Shown piece by piece: positions 62,298-64,000 of a stretch of 64,000 bases of DNA (position 1 is the stretch's first letter; every line of letters starts with the position of its first letter). This stretch comes from Rahnella laticis (GTDB taxonomy: Bacteria; Pseudomonadota; Gammaproteobacteria; Enterobacterales; Enterobacteriaceae): contig NZ_JADOBI010000005.1 of assembly GCF_015644585.1 (NCBI RefSeq), forward strand, positions 310,001-374,000. The letters run 5' to 3'. The translations under genes and the position numbers were made by a program. Below the pieces are notes generated by a model, which saw only the letters and a list, made by a program, of their open reading frames with translations, was not told the DNA's origin and made no database searches.

Positions 62298-64000
62298 TTA
62301 CTTCGCCGCGGTCTGGTTGCCCTGAGCTTTTTCCAGATTGCCCAAGTCAACGGCAATGTGGTCAGCTTCATCGAGATAAGGATCCGGCGCCACGTAATCT
62401 TTCGGCAAATCGTCGAGAGATTTCAGCGGTTTCTTACCTTCACGTTTGAAGCGTTCGTTCAGACGGCTCAGACGTAATGCATCGTCCTCTTTGTCCTCTT
62501 TATCACGCTGTGCGTAATTAAGGGAGGCGGTATCACGTTTGTCCTTCAGCGCTTTATAACGGGTGATATCCTGCTGGATGTACTGGAACTCAGGATCCTT
62601 CGCAATACGTGCTTCATGATCTTTCAGCAAATCAGGCAGGAACGGTTTCATGTCGCCCAATTTGGTGTAAGTCGCCGCGTTGATGCTATCCCACGGAAGC
62701 GCGTTATCTTCGAACTTCTCACCCGTTTCAATCGATTCAATACCGGTTGGCATCAGAATATCCGGGGTAACCCCTTTACGCTGAGTACTGCCGCCGTTGA
62801 TACGATAGAATTTCTGGATTGTGTACTGCACAGAGCCCAGCGCAGGCCATTCCGGACGCAGCATCTGATCATAGATGCGGTTTAGTGAACGGTACTGCTG
62901 CACGGTCCCTTTACCGAAGGTCGGCTCACCGACAATCAGCGCACGGCCATAATCCTGCATTGCGGCGGCAAAGATTTCTGAAGCTGACGCACTGAAGCGG
63001 TCAACCAGAACCACCAGCGGGCCTTTGTAGTAGACGACGCCATCGGTATCGCTGTCCTGACGGATACGACCGTTGTTATCGCGAACCTGCACAACAGGGC
63101 CACTTGGGATAAACAAACCTGACAAAGAAACCGCTTCAGTCAGGGCACCGCCGCCGTTGGTACGGAGATCGATAACCAGGCTGTTGACGTTTTGCTTCGC
63201 CATTTTCTGTAGCTGGACTTTAACATCGTCCGTCAGCCCCACGTAGAAGCCCGGAATGTCCATCACGGCCACTTTTTGGTCGCCGACGTTTTTGATGGTC
63301 ATTTTGACTGCGCGATCTTCCAGACGGATTTTTTCGCGTGTCAGGGTAATAACATGGTTTTTAGCATTTTTGCCCGCAGGCAGGATCTGCAGGCGTACTT
63401 TGCTACCTTTAGGTCCTTTGATGAGCGCGACGACATCATCAAGACGCCAGCCGATCACATCAACAATTGGGGTTTGCTTGCCGGCCTGAACCTGGCCCAC
63501 ACCCACAATACGGTCGCCAACCGCAATGGATTTGCTCTTGGCCGCCGGGCCTCCAGCTACCATTGAATTGATGACGGTATAATCATCGTCACCCTGCAAG
63601 ACGGCGCCGATACCTTCCAGAGACAGGCTCATCTCGGTATTGAACTGCTCGGTGCTGCGGGGAGAGAGATAATTGGTGTGCGGGTCGATTTCATGCGCAA
63701 AGGCATTCATCACCAGCTGGAAAACATCTTCGCTGTTGCTCTGCGTCAGACGTTTCATCGCAAAATGATAACGTTTGGAGAGCACATCGCGGATTTCCTG
63801 ATCGTTTTTGCCGGTCAGTTTGAGGTTCAGCTCGTCATATTTGACTTTCGCATCCCACAACTTATCCAGCTCAGCGCGGTCTTTCGGCCACGGTGCTTTA
63901 CTGCGATCAAGCTCAATGGTGTCGTTGCCAGTGAAATCCATCGGACGCTCAAGCACTTTCAACGCGTAGTCATAGCGTTCAAAGCGACGTTTTTGCGCCA
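62298..64000 (-). CDS. prc: Prc (Tsp) tail-specific periplasmic protease, 3' part (5' end outside window)
   Basis: Periplasmic S41 protease that trims FtsI and degrades murein hydrolases such as MepS. The frame stays open to the window edge, giving about 567 residues of about 680. Visible are the PDZ domain (SLSLEGIGAVLQGDDDYTVI to RLQILPAG), the catalytic Ser in VDRFSASASEIFAAAMQDY, the catalytic Lys in GEPTFGKGTVQQYRSL, and the charged C-terminal domain. The initiator-like Met nearest the edge (63962) is internal. Context htpX-prc is as in E. coli. Confidence 0.96.
   Translation of the reverse strand, partial: AQKRRFERYDYALKVLERPMDFTGNDTIELDRSKAPWPKDRAELDKLWDAKVKYDELNLKLTGKNDQEIRDVLSKRYHFAMKRLTQSNSEDVFQLVMNAFAHEIDPHTNYLSPRSTEQFNTEMSLSLEGIGAVLQGDDDYTVINSMVAGGPAAKSKSIAVGDRIVGVGQVQAGKQTPIVDVIGWRLDDVVALIKGPKGSKVRLQILPAGKNAKNHVITLTREKIRLEDRAVKMTIKNVGDQKVAVMDIPGFYVGLTDDVKVQLQKMAKQNVNSLVIDLRTNGGGALTEAVSLSGLFIPSGPVVQVRDNNGRIRQDSDTDGVVYYKGPLVVLVDRFSASASEIFAAAMQDYGRALIVGEPTFGKGTVQQYRSLNRIYDQMLRPEWPALGSVQYTIQKFYRINGGSTQRKGVTPDILMPTGIESIETGEKFEDNALPWDSINAATYTKLGDMKPFLPDLLKDHEARIAKDPEFQYIQQDITRYKALKDKRDTASLNYAQRDKEDKEDDALRLSRLNERFKREGKKPLKSLDDLPKDYVAPDPYLDEADHIAVDLGNLEKAQGNQTAAK

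Overview
This is a chromosomal backbone segment of an enterobacterial gammaproteobacterium. Nearly every gene has a recognisable E. coli K-12 counterpart, and the order follows the K-12 blocks mdtK-valVW, pykF-lpp-ldtE-sufEDCBA, menI-ydiJ-ydiK-rprA-ppsA-ppsR-aroH, selO-ydiV-nlpC-btuD-btuE-btuC-ihfA-pheTS-rplT-rpmI-infC-thrS, yniABC-ydjM-tcyP and kdgR-yebQ-htpX-prc. The departures (an hmuSTUV haem locus after aroH, lplA and the arn operon around nlpC, marC and emtA after thrS, kduID before ydjM) suggest Yersiniaceae, for example a Rahnella-, Ewingella- or Serratia-like organism. That placement is inference from gene order and protein resemblance. No phage, insertion sequence, CRISPR array or plasmid-type region is visible.

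Layout. 1-5.3 kb: 3' part of the mdtK efflux gene, two identical tRNA-Val(GAC) genes with a strong promoter, pyruvate kinase I, Braun lipoprotein and the L,D-transpeptidase LdtE. 5.4-12.2 kb: complete suf Fe-S assembly operon on the minus strand with a palindromic operator inside its promoter, and facing away from it an unrecognised six-cysteine protein behind a near-consensus Fur box. 12.2-22.5 kb: menI, the large flavin/Fe-S oxidoreductase ydiJ, ydiK, the small RNA RprA with an RcsB box, ppsA with a Cra box, its regulator ppsR, and aroH. 22.5-26.5 kb: Fur-controlled haem degradation and ABC uptake genes hmuSTUV, without receptor or hemP. 26.5-31 kb: selO, ydiV, a gene-free interval with a striking palindrome, lplA, nlpC. 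31.2-38.7 kb: arnBCADTEF for L-Ara4N modification of lipid A, headed by a PmrA-type box. 38.9-42.4 kb: btuCED plus two divergent glycine/histidine-rich envelope proteins, one a 51-residue lipoprotein. 42.7-50 kb: translation cluster ihfA-pheT-pheS-pheM-rplT-rpmI-infC-thrS with attenuator and AUU start. 50-58.6 kb: marC, emtA, yniA, yniB, yniC, kduI-kduD, ydjM, tcyP. 58.6-64 kb: kdgR, yebQ, htpX and the 3' part of prc, cut by the window edge.

How the genes work together. Three iron-responsive units (suf, the Fur-box orphan, hmu) lie within 17 kb. PykF and PpsA run the PEP/pyruvate interconversion in opposite directions, and each has a Cra-like site placed for repression and activation respectively; PpsR tunes PpsA and AroH consumes PEP. 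Envelope functions recur: Lpp and LdtE, NlpC, EmtA, Prc, HtpX, Arn, RprA. KduI/KduD and their predicted repressor KdgR lie within 5 kb of each other, with a KdgR-like box before kduI. Most of the window is ordinary backbone. The least-described material is the Fur-box orphan, the His/Gly-rich pair beside btuC, and the empty 28.9-29.4 kb interval.
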